This document shows positions 42,812 to 52,103 of a stretch of 64,000 bases of DNA, piece by piece; position 1 is the first letter of the stretch; the number at the start of each line of letters is the position of its first letter. Source of the DNA: Dyadobacter linearis (GTDB taxonomy: Bacteria > Bacteroidota > Bacteroidia > Cytophagales > Spirosomataceae); the NCBI RefSeq assembly GCF_907165045.1, contig NZ_CAJRAU010000003.1, forward strand, positions 310,001-374,000. Direction: 5' to 3'. A program made the translations under genes and the position numbers. Under the pieces are notes generated by a model. It did no database searches, was not told the DNA's origin, and saw nothing but the letters and a program-made list of their open reading frames with translations.

Positions 42812-44205
42812 TACAATATATACTGACTCAAATCCCGATTTTTAACGAGATGTGACAGTTTTTCGGTTACCATTTCTGCGGTGACGGTGATTTGGGAATC
42901 TGCGCCGATTACGTCGGGGATATCGAACATGAAATCGTTCAGTAACAGGCTCATGACCGTTTGCAAACGCCTTGCACCGATATTTTCAACTTCACTATTC
43001 ACTTCAAACGCAATCTTTGCCATTTCGCGAAGCGCGCCGTCTTCGAAGATCAGCTCTACACCTTCCGATTCCATCATCGCCTCATATTGCTTGGTCAGCG
43101 CGTTTCTCGGGGTTTTCAGGATCTGGTAAAAATCTGATTCGGTAAGACTATTCAACTCAACACGGATCGGGAAACGTCCCTGTAACTCGGGAATCAGATC
43201 CGAAGGTTTCGAAACGTGGAATGCGCCGGCTGCTACGAAAAGAATGTGGTCTGTATTGATCACGCCGTGCTTGGTATTCACCGCGCTGCCTTCCACAATA
43301 GGAAGCAAATCGCGCTGCACACCTTCGCGGCTTACATCGGGGCCGCCGCCGCCGCCAGAGCGGCTTGATGCTACTTTATCAATTTCATCAATAAAAATAA
43401 TCCCCAGGTTTTCTGCCTTTTTGATCGCCTCCACCTTTACCTCGTCCATATCGATCAGCTTGGAAGCCTCTTCATCAAGCAGGATCTTGCGCGCTTCCTC
43501 TACGGTCACTTTTCGCTTTTTACCACGTCTCGGCATCATATTACCGATCATTTCCTGGATATTCATCATCGAAACATCATCCACAGCACCACCGATCATA
43601 CCCACATTCGGCGTCTGATTTTGCTGTACTTCAATCTCGATCTTGCGGCTATCCAACTCTCCATTCCTTATTTTCTCACGAAAACGCTCCCTCGTCCTTT
43701 GATTAAGCTCGCCGTCATCGTCAGGCATATCGTCATTTCCATTCTCGCTCTTCACACGCGGCGTACCTGATCCGTGAACCGGCGGGATCAATGCGTCAAG
43801 AATAATATCCTCCACCGCCTGCTCGGCCTTGATTTTAACTTCTTCCTTTTTCTGCATCCGCACCATGCCCACAGCCTGTTCAACCAGATCGCGTACCATG
43901 CTTTCCACGTCGCGGCCCACGTAACCTACCTCGGTAAACTTAGAAGCTTCCACCTTTACAAATGGAGCGTCAGCAATTTTGGCGAGGCGACGGGCTATTT
44001 CAGTTTTACCAACACCCGTGGCGCCGATCATTAATATATTGTTTGGAATAATTTCCTTCTGAATGTCCGCCGGGCTGTTCATTCTCCTCCACCTGTTCCG
44101 CAATGCGATCGCGACATTCCTTTTCGCGTCATTTTGTCCGATTATGTATTGGTCAAGCTCAAAAACGATTTGCCGGGGGGTCAGGCGATCTAAGTGTTCA
44201 GTCAT
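42811..44205 (-). CDS. hslU: ATP-dependent protease ATPase subunit HslU
   Basis: 464 residues. Seen: YIIGQNDAKRNVAIALRNRW at the N-terminus, Walker A GATGVGKTEIARRLA, EVGYVGRDVESMVRDLVEQ, a central I-domain (about 110-240), Walker B IIFIDEIDK, sensor and arginine-finger regions LIPELQGRFPIRVEL, and the C-terminal tail LVKNRDLSQYIL that docks into HslV. HslU unfolds substrates for the HslV peptidase. No hslV gene is next to it here, so the peptidase must be encoded elsewhere. Its 3' end is bounded by repeat unit D. Confidence 0.97.
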   Translation of the reverse strand: MTEHLDRLTPRQIVFELDQYIIGQNDAKRNVAIALRNRWRRMNSPADIQKEIIPNNILMIGATGVGKTEIARRLAKIADAPFVKVEASKFTEVGYVGRDVESMVRDLVEQAVGMVRMQKKEEVKIKAEQAVEDIILDALIPPVHGSGTPRVKSENGNDDMPDDDGELNQRTRERFREKIRNGELDSRKIEIEVQQNQTPNVGMIGGAVDDVSMMNIQEMIGNMMPRRGKKRKVTVEEARKILLDEEASKLIDMDEVKVEAIKKAENLGIIFIDEIDKVASSRSGGGGGPDVSREGVQRDLLPIVEGSAVNTKHGVINTDHILFVAAGAFHVSKPSDLIPELQGRFPIRVELNSLTESDFYQILKTPRNALTKQYEAMMESEGVELIFEDGALREMAKIAFEVNSEVENIGARRLQTVMSLLLNDFMFDIPDVIGADSQITVTAEMVTEKLSHLVKNRDLSQYIL

Positions 44206-44458
44206 CGTATTTATATCAATATGTAAGATAATATGTGTTTCAAACCAGTTCTGTTATAAGGAACGGTCCCGCTGATCTTTTAAGATATGATTAAGCCGGA
44301 AAGTATTGAACTCTGCCTCTGTACCGAAAAGAACTATGCCGGTACAAAATGTCATACCGAAACCGGTTGCAATTCTTGATTCAATTGATTCTTCTTCCGC
44401 CACCTTGCATTACATTTGTCGCGATCACGCATTTTCTGAATCATTTTATACCAGCTCA

Positions 44459-46741
44459 ATGAAAAAAAGTTGCCTCTACCTGATACTTTTTCTTTTAAAT
44501 ACCTCCATTGCATTTGGACAAACGGCTGAAAAGCCAAAACTGGTCGATTACGTGAACCCGCTGATGGGGACGCAGTCGAAGTTCAGTCTCTCGGCAGGCA
44601 ATACTTATCCGGCTATCGCATTACCCTGGGGCATGAATTTCTGGATGCCGCAGACTGGAAAAATGGGTGACGGATGGAGTTATATGTATGATGCTGAGAA
44701 GATTCGCGGCTTCAAACAAACGCACCAGCCGAGCCCATGGATAAATGATTACGGCCAGTTCTCCATTATGCCCGTCACAGGGAAATTGAAAATCGATGAA
44801 GAGAGCCGGGCCAGCTGGTTTTCGCACAAAGCCGAGACTGCCAGGCCACATTATTACAAGGTATACCTCGCGGATTATGACGTTACGACAGAGATCGCGC
44901 CAACAGAAAGAGCTGCACAATTCCGCTTCACGTTCCCCGAATCCGACAGCTCATTTGTGCTGGTTGATGCATTTGACAAAGGATCTTATGTAAAAATCAT
45001 CCCCTCAGAACGTAAGATCATCGGATATACTACCAAAAACAGCGGCGGTGTTCCGGCTAATTTTAAGAACTATTTTGTACTGATTTTTGATAAAGCATTC
45101 ACATTCAACTCCGCATTCCGGGGTAAGCAACTGGCGAAAGATACCCTTGAACTGAAAGCAAACCACGTTGGCGCGGTAATCGGTTTCAAGACAAAACGGG
45201 GTGAAAAAGTGGGTTTGAAAGTAGCATCTTCATTTATCAGCCCGGAACAGGCTGAACTGAACCTGCAACGCGAGCTGGGAAATGACAGTTTTGATGTGAC
45301 CAAAGACAAAGGTGAAAAAGTCTGGGAGCAGGAGCTTTCACGTATTCAGGTGGAAGGCGATAATATCGACCAGATCCGCACTTTTTATTCCTGCCTTTAC
45401 CGCGTGCTGCTATTTCCAAGGAAGTTTTATGAATTTGATAAAGCCAATAAAGTTGTGCATTACAGTCCCTACAATGGCGAGGTGCGGCCGGGATATATGT
45501 TTACAGACAATGGTTTCTGGGATACTTTCCGGGCAGTTTTCCCATTCTTTACCTTAATGTACCCTACCCTGAACGGGCAGATCATGGAAGGTTTGGCGAA
45601 CGCATACGACGAAAGTGGCTTTCTGCCGGAATGGGCAAGTCCGGGTCACCGCGATTGTATGATCGGCTCCAATTCTGCCTCGCTCATCGCCGATTCTTAT
45701 GTGAAGGGAATCCGTGGTTATGATATCAATAAACTGTACGAAGCGATCCTGAAAAATACAGAAAATGCAGGTCCGGTAAGTTCTGTGGGGCGTTTTGGTC
45801 ATGAATATTATAACGAGCTGGGTTATGTTCCTTATGATGTGAAAGTGAATGAAAATGCGGCTAGAACGCTTGAATATGCCTACGCCGATTTTTGCATTGC
45901 ACAGCTTGGGAAAGAATTGAAAAAGCCGCAGAAGGAAGTGGATCTGTACCTGAAAAGAAGCCAGAACTACCGCAACCTTTTTGACCCTGAAACCAAATGG
46001 ATGCGCGGCAAAAACAAGGATGGACAGTTTCAGAAACCATTCAATCCATTCAAATGGGGCGATGCATTTACGGAAGGGAACAGCATACATTATACCTGGT
46101 CTGTATTTCAGGATGTAAAAGGACTGATCGGATTAATGGGCGGGCGCGAAGCTTTTGTCCAAAAACTTGATACGGTTTTCACACTACCACCGATTTTCGA
46201 CGACAGCTATTACGGTTTCCCGATCCACGAGATCCGCGAAATGCAGATTATGAATATGGGAAATTACGCGCACGGAAACCAGCCGATCCAGCACATGATC
46301 TACCTATACAACTACGCCGGCGCGCCGGATAAGGCACAGTATTGGTCGCGGGAAGTAATGCGGAGATTGTACAAGCCAACGCCCGACGGTTACTGCGGCG
46401 ACGAGGATAACGGGCAAACTTCCGCATGGTATGTATTCTCGTCACTCGGCTTTTACCCCGTCACGCCCGGCACTACTCAATACGTGATCGGCTCCCCACT
46501 TTTCAAGAATGCGACGCTGACGATGGAAAATGGCAAGAAATTTGTAGTGCAGGCAAATGAAAACAGCGACAAGAATATGTATATCCAGGCCGCGAACCTG
46601 AATGGAAAAAGCTACGGAAATACGTACCTCGAACACGCTGATATTCAAAAAGGCGGCACAGTGCAATTCAATATGAGCAGCAAACCATCCAAAACATGGG
46701 GAACCAAGCCAGAAGCAGCGCCGTTTTCGTTGAGCAAGTAG
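44459..46741 (+). CDS. GH92-family alpha-mannosidase, secreted
   Basis: 760 residues from ATG 44459, the start that gives a signal peptide (MKKSCLYLILFLLNTSIAFG); an upstream in-frame start adds 51 residues with no signal. GH92 features: VDYVNPLMGTQSKFSLSAGN and AIALPWGMNFWMPQTG at the N-terminal beta-sandwich, then an (alpha/alpha)6 domain with GFWDTFRAVFPFF, the catalytic-region HGNQPIQHMIYLYNYAGAP, and DEDNGQTSAWYVFSSLGFYP. The family contains calcium-dependent alpha-1,2-mannosidases that trim N-glycan-like substrates. Most likely periplasmic or surface associated. No SusCD pair accompanies it. Confidence 0.93.
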   Translation: MKKSCLYLILFLLNTSIAFGQTAEKPKLVDYVNPLMGTQSKFSLSAGNTYPAIALPWGMNFWMPQTGKMGDGWSYMYDAEKIRGFKQTHQPSPWINDYGQFSIMPVTGKLKIDEESRASWFSHKAETARPHYYKVYLADYDVTTEIAPTERAAQFRFTFPESDSSFVLVDAFDKGSYVKIIPSERKIIGYTTKNSGGVPANFKNYFVLIFDKAFTFNSAFRGKQLAKDTLELKANHVGAVIGFKTKRGEKVGLKVASSFISPEQAELNLQRELGNDSFDVTKDKGEKVWEQELSRIQVEGDNIDQIRTFYSCLYRVLLFPRKFYEFDKANKVVHYSPYNGEVRPGYMFTDNGFWDTFRAVFPFFTLMYPTLNGQIMEGLANAYDESGFLPEWASPGHRDCMIGSNSASLIADSYVKGIRGYDINKLYEAILKNTENAGPVSSVGRFGHEYYNELGYVPYDVKVNENAARTLEYAYADFCIAQLGKELKKPQKEVDLYLKRSQNYRNLFDPETKWMRGKNKDGQFQKPFNPFKWGDAFTEGNSIHYTWSVFQDVKGLIGLMGGREAFVQKLDTVFTLPPIFDDSYYGFPIHEIREMQIMNMGNYAHGNQPIQHMIYLYNYAGAPDKAQYWSREVMRRLYKPTPDGYCGDEDNGQTSAWYVFSSLGFYPVTPGTTQYVIGSPLFKNATLTMENGKKFVVQANENSDKNMYIQAANLNGKSYGNTYLEHADIQKGGTVQFNMSSKPSKTWGTKPEAAPFSLSK

Positions 46742-46761
46742 CGTAAAAATTATCATCAAAC

Positions 46762-46797
46762 TAAAAGCCAAGAGCTAACAGCTAAAAGCAACCAAAC
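46762..46797 (+). repeat. Short heptamer repeat before the aldo/keto reductase
   Basis: Five degenerate seven-base units (CTAAAAG, CCAAGAG, CTAACAG, CTAAAAG, CAACCAA) end one base before the ATG at 46799. They match the units at 20412-20523 but here form a single orientation with no complementary arm. Confidence 0.8.
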
Positions 46798-46798
46798 C

Positions 46799-47811
46799 AT
46801 GCAATATCGAAAAGTAGGCAATTCCGACCACCCTGAAAAAGCTGATCTTGAACTTTCTGTTATCACATTTGGCGCCTGGGCCGCCGGGGGATGGATGTGG
46901 GGAGGTCGGAGAGAAGTGATGCTGTGAAAGCGATCCGCGATTCGTACGATGCGGGCGTAACTTCCATTGATACCGCTCCGGTGTACGGCCAGGGATTGAG
47001 TGAAGAGATTGTGGGTGAGGCTATTAAAGATATACCCCGCGATAAAGTGCAGATTCTGACTAAATATGGAATGCGCTGGGATGTGACCACCGGCGATTTT
47101 GCAATGCACAGCAAAAACAACGAGGGCCAGGATATTGACATTTATAAATACGCTGCAAAAGACAGCATTATCAAAGAATGCGAAGACAGCCTGAAACGCC
47201 TGGGTACCGACTATATAGACCTTTACCAAATTCATTGGCACGACAAAACGACACCGATTCAGGAAACGATGGAAGCGGTAAGTCAGCTGATCCAGCAGGG
47301 AAAAGTGCGTTTCGCAGGTGTTTGTAACTACGACGCAAATCTAATGCGTGAAGCTTCTCAGTATATCAATCTGGTTTCAGATCAGGTTCCTTATAGTATG
47401 GTAAAAAGGGATATTGAAAAAGAACTGGTACCGTATTGCATTGAGCATGAGAAGTCTATCCTGGCTTATAGCCCGATGGAGCGTGGTCTACTTACGGGTA
47501 AAATGAAGCCGGGGCACCAGTTTGCGCCAGACGATCACCGTGCTTCTCTTTATTTTTTCAAAGATGAAAACCTGAAAAGGGTCAATGATTTTCTTGCAAA
47601 AATAAAACCTATCGCCGACGAAAAGAATGCGACGCTGGGCCAGCTGGTATTGCGCTGGACTGTGGAGCAACCAGGTATTACGATCGCCCTGGCGGGTGCA
47701 AGAGATTCGAAACAGGCACTTCAAAACGCTGCGGCAATTAATATTGCATTGAGTGCAGACGAAATCAATACGATCACAGCACACTTAAATGAGCTGGAAT
47801 TAGTTAAATAA
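46799..47811 (+). pseudogene. Aldo/keto reductase with a single-base frameshift
   Basis: The first frame from ATG 46799 reads MQYRKVGNSDH and reaches LSVITFGAWAAGGWMWGG, then stops at 46925-46927. The next frame from 46891 continues with SDAVKAIRDSYDAGVTSIDTAPVYG and runs to 47811. Joined with one added base near 46906, the two give a normal aldo/keto reductase of about 337 residues. It has the catalytic Asp-Tyr pair (DTAPVYG), Lys in ILTKYG and His in YQIHWHD. The substrate class is not known. One base is missing around 46901-46908. It is a real mutation, or a sequencing error in a G-rich stretch; the rest of the gene is intact. Confidence 0.85.
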
Positions 47812-47854
47812 TGGGCATTTCTAAATTTAAACCAAGCTTTATTCACCATAGTTT

Positions 47855-49024
47855 ATGAACAAGAATTCTTCCGTTTTCAAGAAATACCTTCCGCTTGCGC
47901 TGGGAGGCATGTTATTAACTGCCTCCGTGGGTTTAATGAGTTACAATAATGGTCCGGGTAAAAGCTTTTTGGCCGAATCCGACCTGAAAGTTGACACAGT
48001 AGCAACCGGCCTGACAATGCCCTGGGCTTCTGCATTGCTTCCAAATGGCGATATCCTGGTAACTGAGCGCGGCGGCAAGTTGCGCCTGGTTTCACAAGGT
48101 AAGCTCGATGCGACCCCGGTTGCTGGTATTCCGGAAGTTTGGTACAAAGGTCAGGGTGGGTTGCTCGATATTGCCTTGCATCCCGATTACAAAACAAACG
48201 GTTGGATCTATATCAGCTATTCTTCTCCTAAAAAGGACGGTGAAGAAGGCGACGATGGCGGTGCAAATACTGCATTGATGCGCGCGAAACTGAAAGGTAA
48301 AGAGCTGACCGATATTCAGCAATTGTTTAAGGCGCTTCCTAATGTAAAAGGAAATGTCCATTTCGGTGGTCGCATTGTGTTTGATAAAAAAGGCTACGTA
48401 TTTCTTTCACTGGGCGAAAGAGGCCAGAAAGAAAACTCGCAGAACCTGAGCAAAGACCAAGGAAAAGTGGTGCGGTTGTTTGAAGACGGAAAAATCCCTA
48501 CTGACAATCCTTTCGTGAAAACGGCTGGCGCGAAACCTGAGATCTGGACTTATGGTCACCGTAACCCGCAGGGAATGGTAATTCACCCGACTACCGGCGT
48601 AATTTGGGAACACGAACACGGCCCACAAGGCGGAGACGAGCTTAATATCGTTGAAAAAGGTAAAAATTACGGCTGGCCGCTGATCACTTACGGTATCGAT
48701 TATGACAATAGCATTATTTCAAAAGATACTGCAAAAGCAGGTTTGGAACAGCCGGTGATCTTCTGGAGACCGTCGATCGCACCTTGCGGAATGACTTTCG
48801 TGACCAGCGACAAATTCAAAGACTGGAAAGGCGACCTGATCGTAGGTTCGCTGAAATTTATGCAATTGCAACACCTTACCGTTAAGGGAAATAAGGTTAC
48901 CAAGCGCGAAGTGATTTTCGACAAAATCGGTCGCGTTCGTGACGTACGCCAGGGCTGGGACGGTAACATTTATGTAGTACTTGAAAATTCGGGTAAAGTG
49001 GTGCGTATCAGCCCAAAAAGCTAA
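47855..49024 (+). CDS. PQQ-dependent aldose (glucose/sorbosone) dehydrogenase
   Basis: 389 residues. The N-terminus (KKYLPLALGGMLLTASVGLMSY) is a signal or anchor, after which the six-bladed propeller of soluble PQQ glucose dehydrogenases appears: TGLTMPWASALLPNGDILVTERGGK, GQGGLLDIALHP, HFGGRIVFDKKGYVFLSLGERG, WTYGHRNPQGM and EHGPQGGDELN. The enzyme oxidises aldoses to lactones in the periplasm and passes electrons to a cytochrome. The next gene, 8 bases away, is a class I cytochrome c, which is the likely acceptor. PQQ synthesis genes are not in view. Confidence 0.9.
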   Translation: MNKNSSVFKKYLPLALGGMLLTASVGLMSYNNGPGKSFLAESDLKVDTVATGLTMPWASALLPNGDILVTERGGKLRLVSQGKLDATPVAGIPEVWYKGQGGLLDIALHPDYKTNGWIYISYSSPKKDGEEGDDGGANTALMRAKLKGKELTDIQQLFKALPNVKGNVHFGGRIVFDKKGYVFLSLGERGQKENSQNLSKDQGKVVRLFEDGKIPTDNPFVKTAGAKPEIWTYGHRNPQGMVIHPTTGVIWEHEHGPQGGDELNIVEKGKNYGWPLITYGIDYDNSIISKDTAKAGLEQPVIFWRPSIAPCGMTFVTSDKFKDWKGDLIVGSLKFMQLQHLTVKGNKVTKREVIFDKIGRVRDVRQGWDGNIYVVLENSGKVVRISPKS

Positions 49025-49032
49025 TTAAATAC

Positions 49033-49443
49033 ATGAAACTAATAGTGTTGCTACTTTCCGGGATTGTCTTTTGCTCCGCCGTTTTCCCTACTCAGGACGA
49101 CGAACTGGCGAAGAGCATTGAACGCGGAAAAATGGTTTATTCAGAAAATTGCATTAGCTGTCATATGGGCACTGGCGAAGGCGTAACCGCCACTTTTCCA
49201 CCTTTGGCCAAATCTGATTACTTTATGGAAAACCCGGAAAACGGGATCAAAGCTGTCAAGTTCGGGTTGATGGGCAAAATTAAAGTAAATGGAGTTGAAT
49301 ACGACAATATGATGCCGAGTCCCGGGCTCGGAAATGACGAGATTGCCGATGTGATGAACTATATCATGAACTCCTGGGGTAATTCTTCTGAAAAGAAAAT
49401 GATCACTGAGAAAATGGTCGAGGCTGTGGAAGAGAAAAAATAG
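49033..49443 (+). CDS. Class I c-type cytochrome
   Basis: 136 residues. A signal peptide (MKLIVLLLSGIVFCSAVFPT) precedes one haem-binding motif CISCH (C40, C43, H44); the axial methionine is probably in NMMPSPGLGNDEIADVM. It should be periplasmic and take electrons from the dehydrogenase immediately upstream (8-base gap), passing them to the respiratory chain. A perfect GC hairpin with a T-rich tail ends the pair at 49464-49496. Confidence 0.93.
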   Translation: MKLIVLLLSGIVFCSAVFPTQDDELAKSIERGKMVYSENCISCHMGTGEGVTATFPPLAKSDYFMENPENGIKAVKFGLMGKIKVNGVEYDNMMPSPGLGNDEIADVMNYIMNSWGNSSEKKMITEKMVEAVEEKK

Positions 49444-49463
49444 CATAGCAACTCGCAAAATTT

Positions 49464-49496
49464 AAAAGCCGCGCAATCCTGGATTGTGCGGCTTTT
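49464..49496 (+). terminator. Strong intrinsic terminator after the cytochrome gene
   Basis: Sixteen-base arms AAAAGCCGCGCAATCC / GGATTGTGCGGCTTTT with one G-U pair, directly followed by CTTAT. Confidence 0.8.
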
Positions 49497-49631
49497 CTTA
49501 TGCCCTTGTAATAACCGGGAGCGATCGGTTGACCATCGTTATTTTAAATAAATCTAAATAAAAACTTGTATCGCAAAATTACCTGTTTCATATTTGCGCG
49601 CTTATTAACTCCAAAGTCCAATTCATAAGAA

Positions 49632-52031
49632 ATGAAAAAAATTTACACGCTCCTTCTGTTGCTGCTGACAACTGCCGCCGCCTTTGCGCAAACCGGCAGA
49701 GTTACAGGGCAAATACTAAGTTCTGGCGGGCAGCCAGCCCAATCTGTTTCCGTGGGTATTAAAGGATCTTCGAAGGGTGACGTTTCCGACTCTCAAGGAA
49801 AATTCACAATTGAGCGACTGAAAGCCGGCGCATATACTTTGCTTATTAGCTTCGTTGGCTCCGAAACGCTGGAAAAACCGATCGACATTCTGGCTGGCGA
49901 AACTGCCGAAGTTTCTATTACTCTTTTAGAAAGCGCCAACCAATTGCAGGAAGTGATCGTAAAGGGTGGAAATGTGTATAGTAACGAAAACCTCTCCCCC
50001 AGCCTGAAACTGATGACACCTATTTTGGAAACACCTCAGAATGTACAGGTAGTAACTTCAAAAGCATTTGAAGACCAGCAGATTATCAGTATGAGCGATG
50101 GCTTGATCCGCAATGTAAGCGGCGCGACCCGCCTCGAACATTGGGGAGATATGTATGCCAATATCAGCATGCGCGGCTCACAGATCCAGGCTTTTCGTAA
50201 CGGTTTTAATATCGTTAACTCATTCTGGGGACCATTGACCGAGGATATGAGTTTTGTAGATCACATTGAGTTTGTGAAAGGTCCGGCTGGATTTATGCTT
50301 GCAAATGGCGATCCAAGCGGCCTTTATAATGTAGTTACCAAAAAACCAACCGGTGAAACCAAAGGAGAAGCAAGTTTTACAATTGGCAGTTTCGACCTTT
50401 ACCGTGCTACGCTCGACCTGGATGGTAAGCTCAGCAAAGACGGGAAATTCCTGTATCGCCTTAACCTGGCAGGACAGAATAAGGGCTCTTTCCGCCCGAA
50501 TGAATATAATAACCGTTACAGCGTTGCGCCGGTGATCACTTACCAGATCGACGAAAAAACGAAACTGACCGCCGAATACGCGCTGCAATACGCCAAAATG
50601 TCGGATGTGGGTTCTTACTACGCTTTCTCGCCGGAGGGATATGCTACCCTGCCAAGAGATTACACCTCGACGCCTCCGGGACTTAGCCCGACCAAGATCA
50701 CAGACCACAGTATTTTTGTTAATCTTCAACACCAAATCAATGCAGACTGGAAAATTACCGGTCAGCTGGCTTACCTGAATTACAAAATGGCTGGCAGCAG
50801 CCAGTGGCCGTGGCTGGTGAACCCGGACGCGACCATGCAGCGCGGTGTGGGTATCTGGGATGCAAGAAGCGAAATGACGCTTGGACAGGTGTTTGTGAAT
50901 GGTAAAGTAACTACCGGAGGCGTCGTTCATCGTCTTTTGGGAGGTATTGATGTGGGTACTAAGGAATATCTTGCCGACTGGGCACAATCAGCTCCGTTGG
51001 ACACACTGGGCGGCCTTTTCAATCCGAAGGACCCGTTCTACGGCAGACCAAATGCAGGTTACCCGGTATTTGATCGCACTCTCAACCTTGAAGCACGGGC
51101 TGTACAGGCAGGTGGTTTGATGGACCAGAAATACACAGGTCTGTATTTGCAGGATGAACTTGGATTTCTTGACAACAAGATTAGATTGACCATTGCAGGC
51201 CGTTATACCAGCCTGAGCCAGGCACAATGGGGCGCGGCACCCGACAAGGCGAACCATTTCACGCCACGCCTTGGTCTGAGCATTTCACTTACTAAAAACA
51301 CTTCGGTATACGCTTTGTATGACCAGGCGTTCCTTCCGCAATCGGGACGTTTGAGCAGCGGCGAAAAAGTGCAGCCGATCACAGGTAACAATACAGAATT
51401 CGGTCTGAAAAGAGATTGGGCGGAAGGGCGCTGGAATACAACCCTGGCATTTTACCGCATTCTCAAAAACAACGAGCTTACCGGCGACCCAACCCGTCCT
51501 GCCAACTCAGGTTTCAGCGTAGAATTGGGCCAGAAAAGGGCGCAGGGAATTGAGTTCGATGTGCGTGGAACGATCCTGCCGGGCTTAAACCTTACTGCCA
51601 ATTATGCCTATACCAATTCAGAAGTGACCAAGGTTACTGAGGGAGTGGAGGTAGCGAAAGTGGGCGATCCGGTTCCGGGTTTTGCAAAACATACTGCAAA
51701 TGGGTGGCTGAGCTATAAAGCTCAGAAAGGTGCGCTGAAAGGTGCTGGAATATCCGGCGGTTTCACTTACCAGGGCGACCGCGCCACTTCTACGTGGAGC
51801 AATACCGATAACACTTACAACCTTCCTGATTACTTCAAACTGGATGGTGGTGTGTTCTGGGAAAAAGACAAAATTCGTCTGACACTCAATGTGTTCAATA
51901 TTTTGGATAAATACCTGTACAGCGGTGGTACTTATAATTTCACGACCGATGCAGGCAACCCGATCACATCGTATTACTGGCAGGCTGAGCCTCCGAGAAA
52001 TTACAGATTGAGCATTGCTTACAAGTTCTAG
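49632..52031 (+). CDS. TonB-dependent siderophore-type receptor
   Basis: 799 residues. Signal peptide MKKIYTLLLLLLTTAAAFAQ, a carboxypeptidase-regulatory-like domain (about 22-100, GRVTGQILSSGGQPAQSVSV), a plug (about 120-235) with TPQNVQVVTSKAFEDQQI and FVKGPAGFMLANGDPSGLYN, then a large beta-barrel ending LSIAYKF. The plug pattern fits ferrichrome/coprogen-type iron-siderophore receptors. It sits in the outer membrane and depends on TonB-ExbBD. No siderophore synthesis genes or Fur box were seen. It lies after the cytochrome terminator and before a second terminator shared with gntK. Confidence 0.92.
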   Translation: MKKIYTLLLLLLTTAAAFAQTGRVTGQILSSGGQPAQSVSVGIKGSSKGDVSDSQGKFTIERLKAGAYTLLISFVGSETLEKPIDILAGETAEVSITLLESANQLQEVIVKGGNVYSNENLSPSLKLMTPILETPQNVQVVTSKAFEDQQIISMSDGLIRNVSGATRLEHWGDMYANISMRGSQIQAFRNGFNIVNSFWGPLTEDMSFVDHIEFVKGPAGFMLANGDPSGLYNVVTKKPTGETKGEASFTIGSFDLYRATLDLDGKLSKDGKFLYRLNLAGQNKGSFRPNEYNNRYSVAPVITYQIDEKTKLTAEYALQYAKMSDVGSYYAFSPEGYATLPRDYTSTPPGLSPTKITDHSIFVNLQHQINADWKITGQLAYLNYKMAGSSQWPWLVNPDATMQRGVGIWDARSEMTLGQVFVNGKVTTGGVVHRLLGGIDVGTKEYLADWAQSAPLDTLGGLFNPKDPFYGRPNAGYPVFDRTLNLEARAVQAGGLMDQKYTGLYLQDELGFLDNKIRLTIAGRYTSLSQAQWGAAPDKANHFTPRLGLSISLTKNTSVYALYDQAFLPQSGRLSSGEKVQPITGNNTEFGLKRDWAEGRWNTTLAFYRILKNNELTGDPTRPANSGFSVELGQKRAQGIEFDVRGTILPGLNLTANYAYTNSEVTKVTEGVEVAKVGDPVPGFAKHTANGWLSYKAQKGALKGAGISGGFTYQGDRATSTWSNTDNTYNLPDYFKLDGGVFWEKDKIRLTLNVFNILDKYLYSGGTYNFTTDAGNPITSYYWQAEPPRNYRLSIAYKF

Positions 52032-52050
52032 GTTCAATTGAATCAATACA

Positions 52051-52085
52051 AAAAATGCCCGGACTGATCAGTCGGGCATTTTTTT
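52051..52085. terminator. Bidirectional terminator between TonB receptor and gntK
   Basis: Arms AAAAATGCCC / GGGCATTTTT surround the self-complementary GACTGATCAGTC, giving a long stem with T-runs on both sides. It serves convergent genes on the two strands. Confidence 0.82.
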
Positions 52086-52103
52086 GTATTTAAATGTAAA
52101 AAA

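Noticed and set aside
42811..44205. hslV next to hslU
   Set aside because: Searched both sides; only an esterase and a GH92 gene are there.
46891..47811. Shorter aldo/keto reductase start at 46891 as a real start
   Set aside because: The preceding frame from 46799 encodes the usual N-terminus of the family, so the gene is better read as frameshifted.
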